Shown here: in pieces, positions 1 through 10,152 of the stretch
How the letters are laid out: each line of letters starts with the position of its first letter
Position numbering within the stretch: position 1 is the first letter of the stretch
Source: Manihot esculenta
Taxonomy: Eukaryota; Streptophyta; Magnoliopsida; Malpighiales; Euphorbiaceae
Assembly (NCBI RefSeq): GCF_001659605.2
Contig: NC_035162.2
Span: 32,306,153 to 32,370,152, forward strand
Direction: 5' to 3'
DNA length: 64,000 bases
The notes under the pieces: model-generated
The model's input: only the letters and a program-made list of their open reading frames with translations
Told to the model about the DNA's origin: nothing
Databases searched by the model: none
Translations under genes and position numbers: made by a program

Positions 1-870
1 AGGATATGAGACTAACCTGTTAATCTCGTTAAGAAGATACAATGTCGGACTGATGGTGCTGCTTTTTTAAACGAACACCCTCTATGGTATCCACACGAAC
101 GTCTTCTATCCTTCTAGAGTGCTAGCTCTCCCAAAGATGGATAGATTATGTGCTCCACAATCTGCAATAGTTAGACTAAATTTTTCTCAAAAATTAACAT
201 CCCCTTCCACAATTCATAGAAGGAGTATTTATATGTTTAAGTCTTTTGTTTTTCCTAAAAGCAGTTGTGTTCATAACCCACTATCACAATCTCACAAATA
301 CTCAAATATCTTATGTGATAGAGTCCTTTATCTATAACAGTTACAGATAGACTGCAGATCTTTTAAATATTATTATCTCATAATAATAAATAATTAATAA
401 TAATAACACTTTATTATTATTAATTATATTAATGATTAATAATAATAACACTTTATTATTATTAATTATATTAATGGGCTTGGGCTTTTAGCCCATTAAT
501 ATGTCATAGCACATCAACAACGTTCTTTTGTGTGTGACTCAATAGGCTCACATTAATTGGCAATACACCCAGTCCAACAAGGCCCATAAGTCATAAGTGG
601 CCTCTAGCAAGACATTATGACTACCCAACTAATACGAGGATCAATAGTCCGATAAAGCCTAATAAATAGAATATGTATTAATCCCTTTGTCACACAATAT
701 CTAGTTTGAACATAAGTCATGGTCAATGTCAAACTTATAATGTTCAAACTTATGATTTCTCGATCTCTAAGTAGACTGATAAATTCAAATGATATTGATC
801 ACACTATCAATTCATTTGAGCACGGCCATGCATTTCTCAGTCTCACTTATCGAGGGGCCTAGAAGATATA
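1..870 (-). repeat. Copia LTR, 3' portion, reversed and cut by window edge
   Basis: Reverse-complement match by eye to the copia LTRs at 10153-13860 and 14415-15860. Shared landmarks include the GCACCATCAGT stretch, the run of TAATAATAA blocks and a stretch around 823-860 that reads CGAGGGGCC at its end. The LTR enters from the left edge, so its own end is not visible. It is broken at 870/871 by the Athila-like element and resumes at 6948. About 220 bp of LTR expected between the two halves is missing, so a deletion accompanied or followed that insertion. No gene in this stretch. Confidence 0.8.
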
Positions 871-2630
871 TAATAGAACATATTTTAGTCCATTTTATCT
901 TGATATTATTGATGATTATTTACATGATTTCTGCTTAATTTAGTGCTCTTGACATTATTTTGCAGAAAATGGTGAAAAAGGACATTTTGGAGAAAATACC
1001 CTTAAAATTGCCTTAAATGGAGCAAAGGAGAGCAAGCCTGCCAAGTAGGAATCAAGTGAAGCTAAATAAGGAAAGTTCTAAATAAGGAAAGTGGCGAAGA
1101 AGGAAAGAACATTCAGCCAAAGCAATTTGAAATTCAAATTTCAAATCTCCAAGTAGCCTTTTCCTTATTCAAGAAGCCAAGTCTCAAGTTGCCATAAATG
1201 AAGAGCCAAATAAGGAAAGTATTTTGAAATTCAAATCTTCAATATTAATATTCAAATTTTTAATTTCAAAATCCAGCTTATTAAGTAAGCTAAATCCAAA
1301 TATCACATGCTTGCCACCTTATGCCTTGCACATTCAAAATTTAAATTGCAAATGAGGCTCCACCTTCCTTATTAGTGCATGGGCGGCAAGGAGAGTATGA
1401 AGGCAAGTCTTGGGCACCTTGGATAGCATCTTAAAGACACTTGGGCAGCAAGCAAAGACCAAAGACCCCACTCCTTGCACTTGAACACATGCCCCACGTT
1501 TTTCCCTTCTCACATGTGCATGGATGGCACATCTTGGACCAAGGGCATTTTGGGCAGCCTCTTGAAGTCTTTTGGGCAACCTCTTGACACCTTGAGCAGC
1601 CTCTTCACTAATTAGAAAGCAAGTATCATCTAGGGCAACACTTTTCAAGTATAAAAAGGTACATAAAGAGCCTCCCCATGCTCTTTCAAGCCCCCTTGGA
1701 GGCACCTACGGGATTCACATCTCTTCTTCTACCTTTCTTCTTTTCTTTTATTTTTGATTTTTATTTCAGCCACGAGAGGCTGAAATCTTTTATTCTAGTT
1801 GAAGATTGGTTGAAACTAAGGTTGTTTTATGGATTGTGAGATCTGAATATAAACTATTTGTCTTTGGTTTGTTCAATATTCATACAATTTGGTGCTTGAA
1901 TCTATGATTACTTTGTTGTTTTGATCAAATTGGCCACTTGATTCTTGATTGCAAGGTAATTGATTGTTAGTTTGGATAATTTTTAGTCCATAATTGCTGA
2001 AATTATTCAAACATAAGAACTCTTGGTGTAACAACTAAGGAATTGTATGATCTAGCAACATCTCCATGTGTTTGGGTAGCTAGGATTGGATCTCTCTATT
2101 TCTTCATGTAATTGACAATTGTTTTGATGCCAAAGGCCCAAGGACGTTCCTTGGCAATTTTTTAATTAGTAATTGATTAGAGGACGTTCCCTAATTGATT
2201 TAATCATAAGGAGAGACATGGTGGTGAGAAGCGTTTTCCATCTCCACAACTAATCTATTGAATCAATCAAGTGAACATAAGTTTCAATGATCAATCCAAA
2301 CAACCAAAGTGGATCCATCTCTTCAACTAGACCTTTCTAATATTGAATTTCTCTTTTATTTAATTACTTGCTCATTTAATTGCTTTCAGTAGTTACTAAT
2401 CAAATCAATCTCAAAATCCCCCACTTTTTACTTTTATTGCACTTTACTTTTGTTCCTCTTTTAGTTACTTGCTTTCAGTTTCTCATTCAGTTTAATCTCT
2501 TGGTCTTGTTGAGAAAAAATTGATAAGTTTTCAATTCTCTGTGGATTCGATCCATTACCACTATCTGCAGTTGTAAAATTATTGATAACCGGAAAGGTTA
2601 TTTTTGACCGACTTCGACAACCGCGAGTCA
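871..2630 (+). repeat. 5' LTR of Athila-like element
   Basis: The start TAATAGAACAT corresponds to TGATAGAAGAT of the 3' copy, so the TG end has mutated to TA. The end ...GCGAGTCA lies directly before the primer binding site. Length is 1760 bp. It aligns by eye over nearly the whole length with 5292-6947 with scattered substitutions, implying a moderately old insertion. The open frames within it show no recognisable protein and are not annotated. Confidence 0.85.
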
Positions 2631-2635
2631 AAAAT

Positions 2636-2650
2636 TGGTGCCGTTGCCGG
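2636..2650 (+). other. Primer binding site, tRNA-Asp type
   Basis: TGGTGCCGTTGCCGG sits 5 bp after the 5' LTR. It matches the complement of the plant tRNA-Asp 3' end (TGGCGCCGTTGCCGG) except for one C-to-T change. This primer type is characteristic of Athila-type gypsy elements and supports the lineage call and the LTR boundary. Confidence 0.8.
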
Positions 2651-2778
2651 AGAGTTCATTTAACTTATTTGTTTTTCTTTCAGGACCAGATCTGCTACCC
2701 AAAGAACACCTCATCGCAGATCTGAACATAAAAAAAAGAGTGAAGACCATTTTTGTGCAAGAGCACCTTCTGCAACAC

Positions 2779-2843
2779 ATTCGGCCGCCGAACTTCATCA
2801 ACCTTCGGCCACCGAACCTCATCCTCATTCGGCCGCGAACATC
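2779..2843 (+). other. Cluster of TTCGGCCGCCGAA-type motifs in Athila leader
   Basis: Three GC-rich near-palindromes spaced about 25-30 bp apart: TTCGGCCGCCGAA, TTCGGCCACCGAA and TTCGGCCGCGAA. The same motif is the hallmark of the unrelated Tekay-type LTRs elsewhere in the window. The surrounding Athila sequence is AT-rich, so the motifs stand out. The GCCGCC core is the GCC-box recognised by plant ERF transcription factors. A binding role here is inference only. Confidence 0.6.
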
Positions 2844-2936
2844 TCGCCAAAGGCACAGTCACAATCACAGATTTGAATTATGGATTAGATAAGTACACCT
2901 ACCACCTCTTCTAAGCTTTCTGAACTGACATCTTTT

Positions 2937-3449
2937 ATGAAAGATTTTGCCATAGGACTAGTTCAACAGGTTCAAGCACCCCAGCCACCAAGACCATGTA
3001 GGATCTGTGGATATGTGGGACACCCAACTGATCAATGTCCCACACTTTATCAGTGTGACCAACCAGTGCATACATTTGGAGGATTCGATAGCCAGCCTAG
3101 ACATGCATATGGAGGATTCTATGAACAACCAAGACATGCATATGGGGGATTCTATGAACAGCCAAGACATGATCCCTACCATAACACATACAATCCAAGT
3201 TGGGGAGACTATCCAGACTTCAGTTATGCAGAGGCTAACAACTATCAGGACTATCAAAGATATCAAGCCCAACCAGTACCTCCAAGTTCCATCCAACACC
3301 TTGAAAATATGATGGAAACAATGGCAAGTTCTATACAAAACCTCCAACAGCGGGTGGAACAATTGGCCACCTCAATGAGTGCAAACACGTTGAGAAGAGA
3401 GGAAGAGCTTCAAGATGATGAGGAAGATGATAAAAGTTTGCAAGTTTAA
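2937..3449 (+). pseudogene. Gag-like fragment with zinc knuckle (Athila-like)
   Basis: An open stretch of 170 residues. A CCHC zinc knuckle (C21, C24, H29, C34) is followed by three tandem copies of an 11-residue unit rich in Gly, Tyr, Pro and Arg (roughly residues 42-75), then a heptad-like segment near 125-155 and an acidic tail. The CCHC knuckle plus downstream coiled coil fits the C-terminal part of an Athila gag nucleocapsid. The capsid part upstream is absent or unrecognisable: the same frame can be read back from the first ATG without a clear start. I call it a remnant of gag rather than a full gene. Confidence 0.6.
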
Positions 3450-4235
3450 GAACAAGCTGCTGAAGAGAAACAACCAGAAAACTGTTTGTCCAAACCAACT
3501 GGTCAAACAGAACCTGTTGATAGTTTAGATATCATTGATTGTTTGAATAAAGATGTTTTTTATACAAATCAAGATGATATACTAAACAATGATCCTTACA
3601 GGGAAGAGAGCCAGAAAGAGCCAGAATTGAAAAAATCTGACTGTTGCATCCAACAGGTGGATTGCACACATGCGTAGAACAAAGGAGAGCCAATCGCACC
3701 TCTATAGATCAATCTTGCGCAATCAGAAGGAACTCTAACCGAACCACCTCAGCTTGGATCGCAGGACAATCCTGCAACTCTTCTAGTTGCACCTCTTCAG
3801 CTTCAATCGTATGAAACTCTTTCCAGCCTTCCATTGCAAACAGATCTTGCACAGAAGGAGCAAACTGAAACCAATTCAGCCATAGATCCAACGCAAATAG
3901 CCCATACTCACAAGGAACAAATGGTATTTCAAGAGCCCAAACCAAAGGACCATGCGGACCAATGCCTTCCCAAACCTCCGGATAAGGTAGAGTTTGTTTT
4001 GCCTGAACTTGATGCCCAATTGCAGCTAGCTATGGAGAAATATGAATTGAAGTTGGAAGTGCTAAAAAATGCAAACATGAGAGCTAGAGGCACTCCTCAT
4101 TTGAAAGAGGAGAAGCTAATCATGTTACTTCATGAGTACATGGAAAAAATGGGATGGGCTATGACAAAATCAAAGGGCATGCTACACTTTTTGCTTAATG
4201 CAGTTGGGACCCTTTTTCCTTTCCCAATTACTTGA
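3450..4235 (+). pseudogene. Decayed downstream coding region of Athila-like element
   Basis: Short open pieces (3486-3677 and 3834-4235) interrupted by stops continue after the gag-like frame. They are rich in Gln, Glu, Pro and Lys with no motif I recognise. The last piece ends just where the conserved 3' untranslated sequence begins, as the RNase H frame does in the relative at 25721. This suggests pol was lost by deletion between gag and the 3' region. Confidence 0.45.
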
Positions 4236-5291
4236 GCCTTGATCAAGTGGATCACACCATGCACACCACACCCAGGGGAGTACTCAGTTTTCTTTTGCAT
4301 TTTAATATTTCCTATACATTGAGGACAATGCATGATTTAGGTGTGGGGGTGTATATCTCTCTTCTTCTTTTCTTCTTTTTTTTTATTTCTTCTTCTTCTT
4401 TTTCCTTTCAGTTTTTGCGCAATCTCCCTTTCAGATTTGCGAAAAAATTTTTCTTTTCCTTTCAGTTCATGCAATTTTAGTTCTTTCAGTTTTCCTTTAG
4501 TTTGTTTTCATTTATGCTTTCAATAACACACACAACCACAATATTCTTCTTTTTGATTTGCTCTACTCAAACTGATGAACTATGTTGGATGAGCTTTTCT
4601 TTCCATGACCCCATTGATGTGATGACTCTTTAAACTTATGTTGAATCAATTGCAGTGAGTTATATTCACGTTTGAGAATTACCTTTTGAATTGAATCTTT
4701 GAGCTTGCATGGTGAAAAATATATTGATGACACTCATTAGAGAGAATAAATTGAAATTGTGTGAATGAACTTAACATGACTTATTTTAGTAATTGGTGTT
4801 GATTTGCCCAAATCATTGAGAGAAAGAAAATTCAGCAAAGGCAAAGACCTCATGAGCACAAATTCAAAAACTATTCCAATGGTTGAAAGACTATGAACAG
4901 AGCTAGTAGCCACTTGGACAGGTGACCAACTGAGTAACTGGGGGTGGGTATCACCAATATGTACCTTCACGTCAAAAGGTTGGTGACTTTTTCAAGCAAG
5001 ATCTAAGTGCAAAAGACTGAATAAAGTACTTCAAGGTAAGGGCAAGTCAATCTGAAAGCTAAAAAGAGTCTTATCTGAACAAATAGTATGTGCATGTATG
5101 ATCTATCTCTTGAGTAAAACAAATCCTAGCCATGGTGAGTAATCTTCATGCATATATTCTTCACTACAATAATTCAAAATAGGTGTCTAGAGTAAGAGTT
5201 TAAGTGGAAATAAGGATCAAGTAGCAAAGAAAGCTTATTTAACTATGTTTATTTACTTGAGGACAAGCAAAAGGCTAGGTGTGGGGGTATT
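4236..5291 (+). other. Athila-like 3' untranslated region with pyrimidine tract and PPT
   Basis: No reading frame. It matches 25722-26841 of the second Athila-like element along its length. It opens with the shared GGGGAGTACTCAG stretch, then a long pyrimidine-rich tract (about 4358-4510), then about 700 bp of shared sequence. It ends with the purine tract AGGTGTGGGGGTA at about 5277-5289, the likely polypurine tract priming plus-strand synthesis, immediately before the 3' LTR. Confidence 0.7.
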
Positions 5292-6947
5292 TGATAGAAG
5301 ATATTTTAGTCCATTTTATCTTGATATTATTGATGATTATTTACATGATTTCTGCTTAATTTAGTACTCTTGACATTATTTTGCAGAAAATGGTGAAAAA
5401 GGACATTTTGGAGAAAATACCCTTAAAACTGCCTTAAATGGAGCAAAGGAGAGCAAGCCTGCCAAGTTGGAATCAAGTGAAGCTAAATAAGGAAAGTTCT
5501 AAATAAGGAAAGTGGCAAAGAAGGAAAGAACATTCAGCCAAAGCAATTTGAAATTCAAATTTCAAATCTCCAAGTAGCCTTTTCCTTATTCAAGAAGCCA
5601 AGTCTCAAGTTGCCATAAATGAAGAGCCAAATAAGAAAAGTATTTTGAAATTCAAATCTTCAAGATTAATATTCAAATTTTGAATTTCAAAATCCAGCTT
5701 ATTAAGGAAGCTAAATCCAAATATCACATGCTTGCCACCTCATGCCTTGCACATTTAAAATTCAAATTGCAAAGGAGGCTCCACCTTCCTTATTAGTGAA
5801 TGGGCGGCAAGGAGAGTGTGAAGGCAAGTCTTGGGCACCTTGGACAGCATCTTGAAGACACTTGGACAGCAAGCAAAGACTAAAGGCCCCACTCCTTGCA
5901 CTTGAACACATACCCCACGTTTTTCCCTTCTCACATGTGCATGGATGGCACATCTTGGACCAAGGGCATTTTGGGCAGCCTCTTAAAGTCTTTTGGGCAG
6001 CCTCTTGACACCTTGGGCAGCCTCTTCACTAATTAGGAAGCAAGTATCATCTAAGGCAACACTTTTCAAGTATAAAAAGACACATAAGAAGCCTCCCCAT
6101 ACTCTTTCAAGCCCCCCTTGGAGGCACCTACGGGATTCACATCTCTTCTTCTACCTTTCTTCTTTTCTTTTATTTTTGGTTTTTATTTCAGCCATGAGAG
6201 GCTGAAATCTTTTATTCTAGTTGAAGATTGGTTGAAACTAAGGTTGTTTTATATATTGTGAGATCTGAACATAAACTATTTGTCTTTGGTTTGTTCAATA
6301 TTCATACAATTTTGTGCTTGAATCTATGATTACTTTGTTGTTTTGATCAAATTGGCCACTTGATTCTTGATTGCAAGGTAATTGATTGTTAGTTTGAATA
6401 ATTTTTAGTCCGTAATTACTGGAATTATTCAAACATAAGAACTCTTGGTGTAACAACTAAGGAATTGTATGATCTAGCAACATCTCCATGCGTTTGGGTA
6501 GCTAGGATTGGATCTCTCTATTTCTTCATGCAATTGACAATTGTTTTGATGCCAAAGGCCCAAGGACGTTCCTTAGCAATTTGTTAATTAATAATTGATT
6601 AGAGGATGTTCCTAATTGATTTAATCATAAGGAGAGACATGGTGGTGATAAGCATTTTCCATCTCCATAGCTAATCTATTGAATCAATCAAGTGAACATA
6701 AGTTTCAATGATCAATCCAAACAACCAAAATGGATCCATCTCTTCAACTAGACCTTTCTCATATTGAATTTCTCTTTTATTTAATTACTTGCTCATTTAA
6801 TTGCTTTCAGTAGTTACTAATCAAATCAATCTTAAAATCTCCCCTTTTTACTTTTATTGCACTTTACTTTTGTTCCTCTTTCAGTTACTTGCTTTCAGTT
6901 TCTCATTCAGTTTAATCTCTTGGTCTTGTTGAGAAAAAATAGATAAG
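5292..6947 (+). repeat. 3' LTR of Athila-like element, truncated
   Basis: Begins TGATAGAAGATATTTTAG directly after the purine tract and follows the 5' LTR base for base in most places. It stops at about 6947, roughly 100 bp before the LTR end seen at 2630. There it joins copia LTR sequence in reverse orientation, so a deletion removed the LTR tail together with part of the flanking copia LTR. Confidence 0.8.
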
Positions 6948-7214
6948 GTCCATCCAATACTTTGTTCTCTAACAAGTATCTATGATTATTGAATTATATC
7001 AACATATACATAATCATCTCATGATTATCAATCAATAATCATACTAGTTATATTTTTATTATTATCAATATAATAATAAGTAACTAGGGATGATAATCAT
7101 TATTATGTAACATGCAAACAAATAATAATGATAATAACAAAAACTTTTTTTATTAATAACCAAAATGACATACAAATAGGTCCAAGATAATGGCCTAGGG
7201 CAAATACACTAACA
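6948..7214 (-). repeat. Copia LTR, 5' end, reversed
   Basis: Reverse complement of the beginning of the copia LTR. It ends CTAACA at 7209-7214, the complement of the TGTTAG start seen at 14415. It is the other half of the LTR at 1-870. It abuts directly on copia gag sequence of the opposite orientation at 7215, so it cannot be that element's own 5' LTR in normal arrangement. Confidence 0.8.
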
Positions 7215-10152
7215 CTTTACCTGGCAATTTTTCTCATTTTGTCATGAATTATAACATGAACATCATGGACAAATCCATTTCTGAGCTACATGGGATGCTA
7301 AAGACAGCTGAGGTGAATGTCAAGAAAAGGTCTATCCAAATTTTGAATGTCAATAAGGGTAAGCCCATGAAAAATAAATGGAAGCCCAAGTCTAAAAGTG
7401 GTAATGGGCCTAAAGGACAAGACAAGCCTAAACTGCATATCCAAGGCAAAAGCTCCTAAGGAAATAGTTTCTAAGGAAGGAATCTGCTTCCATTGCAAGG
7501 AACCAGGGTATTGGAAGAGAAATTGCAAGCTCTATTTGGATGAGTGCAAGAAGAAGAAGAGTAGTGGGACTTCGACTTTAGGTATTTATGCTATAAATAT
7601 TAATTTATCTATTTCTACTTCATGGGTATTAGATATTGGATGTGGTTCTCACATTTGTACAAATATGCAGGGTCTCAAAAGGAGTAGAAAACGAAGAAAG
7701 AGCGATGTGGACCTACGTGTAGGCAATGGAGCAAGAGTTGCTACTTTAGCTATAGGGACTTATGAACTTGTTATGCCCAATGGGCTTATCTTAATTTCAA
7801 ACAATTGCTTTTATGTTCCTACTTTGAGTAGGAATCTTATTTCAGTTTCTGTTTTGGACGATTAAGGTTTTTCATTTCTCATTAAGAATAAGAAATGCTC
7901 CATTTATAATAAAGATGGTTTGCTTTATTGTATTGCCAATTCATACGATGGCCTTTATGTCCTTAATCTAGATGATTTTAGAGACAATAATATCTATAAC
8001 ATAACTTCTAAGAAAACTAAGCCAAATAAATTAAACCCAACATATTTATGGCATTGTCATCTTAGCCATATAAATGAGAATCGCATATCTAAGCTCCATA
8101 AGGATGGTAAATTCATTTGATTTTGAATCATTTGAAATTGTGAAACTTATTTGCTTGGAAAGATGACAAAGGACCGTTTTACTAGACAAGGTCAAAGGGC
8201 TTCAGACTTATTGGGCTTAGTACATACAGATGTATGTGGCCCACGAAGCATTAGTGCCAAGGGAGATTGTTAGTACTTGATTACATTCACTGATGATTTC
8301 AGTAGGTATGGCTATGTTTACCTAATGAAACATAAACATGAATCTTTTGAAATGTTTAGAACTTTTCCAAATGAAGTGCAAAATCAACTTGGTAAAACTT
8401 TTAAAATACTTTGATCTGATTGAGGTGGTGAATATTTGAGCCAAGAGTTTGATGAACATCTTAGAAATTGTGGAATTATTTTACAATTAACTCCTCTAGG
8501 AACTCCACAATGGAATGTTGTTTCTGAAAGGAGAAATCGAACTTTATTAGATATAGTTTTATCTATGATGAGTCAAACAAATCTCCCTTTACCATTTTGG
8601 GGTTATGCCTTGGAGACAGCTGCATTCATTTTAAATCGAGTACCATCGAAAGCGGTTGAAAATACACCATATGAGTTATGGACTGGCAAAATGCCCAGAT
8701 TGTCTTTTCTTAAGATTTGGCATTGTAAGGCTTATGTGAAACGCCTAATTTCATATAAACTAGCTCCAAAATCTATCAAGTGCAATTTTGTGGGGTATCC
8801 TAAGAAAATCAAAGGATACTATTTTTATATTTCCTTAGAGAACAAAGTGTCTGTTGCTCGAAATGGTACCTTTTTAGAAAATATATTTACCTCTCAAAGA
8901 ATCAGTGGGAGTACAGTGCAACTTGAGGAAACTCAAGCACCACAAGAGAGCATTGAACCGCAAGTAGAACCACTTCCAGAACCACAACCAGTTGTGGAAG
9001 CTGAAAGGCTGACACAAGTCCCACGCAGATCTGATAGGACGCGTCATCAGCCTGAGAGATATGGTTTCTCATAACTAATAGTCGTGAAGTTTTGCTTATT
9101 GATCAAGATGAGCCTACTATCTATCAAGAGGCTGTTTCAGGTCCAGATTCTAAGAAATGGCTTTCTACCAGGAAATCTGAAATACAATCCGTGTATGACA
9201 ATCGAGTTTGGTCATTAATTGATCCCCTTGAGGCTATTAAGACCATTGGTTGCAAATGGATTTTCAAGAAGAAAACTGACATGGATGGAAATGTGCATAC
9301 CTACAAAGCAATGCTTGTTGCAAAAGGTTTCAAACAAACTCATGGTATAGACTATGATGAGACCTTTTCGCAAATTGCAATGCTTAAGTCGGTTAGAATT
9401 CTCATTGTCATTGTTGCGTACTATGATTACGAGATATGGCAAATGGATGTCAAAACAACTTTCCTTAATGGAAACTTGCTCGAGTGTGTGTACATGACAT
9501 AACCTGAGGGTTTTGTAATCCCTGAGAATTCGGGAAAGATTTGCAAGCTTCAAAGATCCATCTATGGATTGAAGCAAGCCTCTCGAAGTTGGAATCTTCA
9601 TTTTGATGAGATAGTTAGAGACTTTGGATTCATTAAGAATGAAGATGAACCTTGTGTTTATAAGATGGTTAGTGGGAGTGCAGTTGTGTTTCTAGTCCTA
9701 TATGTGGATGACATATTACTCATTGGAAATGATATCCCTACCTTGCAAAAGGTTAAGACTTGGTTAGGGAATTAATTTTCAATAAAGGACTTAGGCAAGA
9801 CTGGATATATCCTTGGTGTTAAGATCTATAGGGATAGATCCAAGAGGATAATCGGTTTGAGTCAATGTACTTATATTGTGTTGAAAAGGTTCAGCATGCA
9901 AGATTCCAAAAGAGGATTATTGCCCATGTCTCATGGTATTCATCTCAGCAAGAATAAATGTCCTATGACATTTGATGAGCGAGAATGGATGAATAAGATT
10001 CCTTATGCTTCTGCTATTGAATCTATCATGTATGCCATGTTATGTACTAGATCAGACGTCTCATATGCATTAAGCACAACAAGCAGATATCAGTCAGATC
10101 CCAATGAAAGTCACAGGATAGTTGTTAAGAATATCCTAAAGTGCCTTAGAAG
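7215..10152 (+). pseudogene. Copia gag-pol remnant: gag, PR, IN, RT, start of RNase H
   Basis: Gag tail at 7244-7459, then a frameshift into a frame with the knuckle CFHCKEPGYWKRNC, where the zinc-binding His is replaced by Tyr. The protease active site reads WVLDIGCGSH (Thr of the DTG triad changed to Ile). The pre-integrase zinc motif follows near 8050-8115. The integrase core spans about 8215-8640 with in-frame stops, one replacing Arg just before GGEY; the last acidic residue lies in SERRNRT. RT at about 9090-9780 keeps the catalytic YVDD, but stops occur after VYMT and after WLGN. The frame then runs into the RNase H connection and is cut at 10152 by an LTR insertion. Copia by domain order; lineage not assigned. 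Confidence 0.85.

Larger units (their letters stand above)
871..6947 (+). mobile_element. Athila-like Ty3/gypsy element lacking pol (non-autonomous)
   Basis: Two related direct repeats (871-2630 and 5292-6947) flank an internal region with a tRNA-Asp-type primer binding site, a short gag-like reading frame with a zinc knuckle, a long 3' untranslated region and a purine tract just before the 3' LTR. No protease, reverse transcriptase, RNase H or integrase is present, so it could only have moved with help in trans. Its LTR and 3' untranslated region closely resemble those of the RT-bearing relative at 23112-27630. It lies inside a reversed copia LTR. The 3' LTR is truncated and adjoining copia sequence is lost, so no target duplication can be read on the right. 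Confidence 0.8.

Noticed and set aside
1334..1705. 123-codon minus-strand open frame in the Athila-like LTR
   Set aside because: It is broken in the matching LTR region at 5762-6205 and in 23600-23880, so it is a chance frame in an LTR.
4341..4526. Phe/Leu/Ser-rich open frame as a membrane peptide (also 25815-26155)
   Set aside because: It is translation of the pyrimidine-rich tract in the 3' untranslated region; length and frame differ between the two elements.
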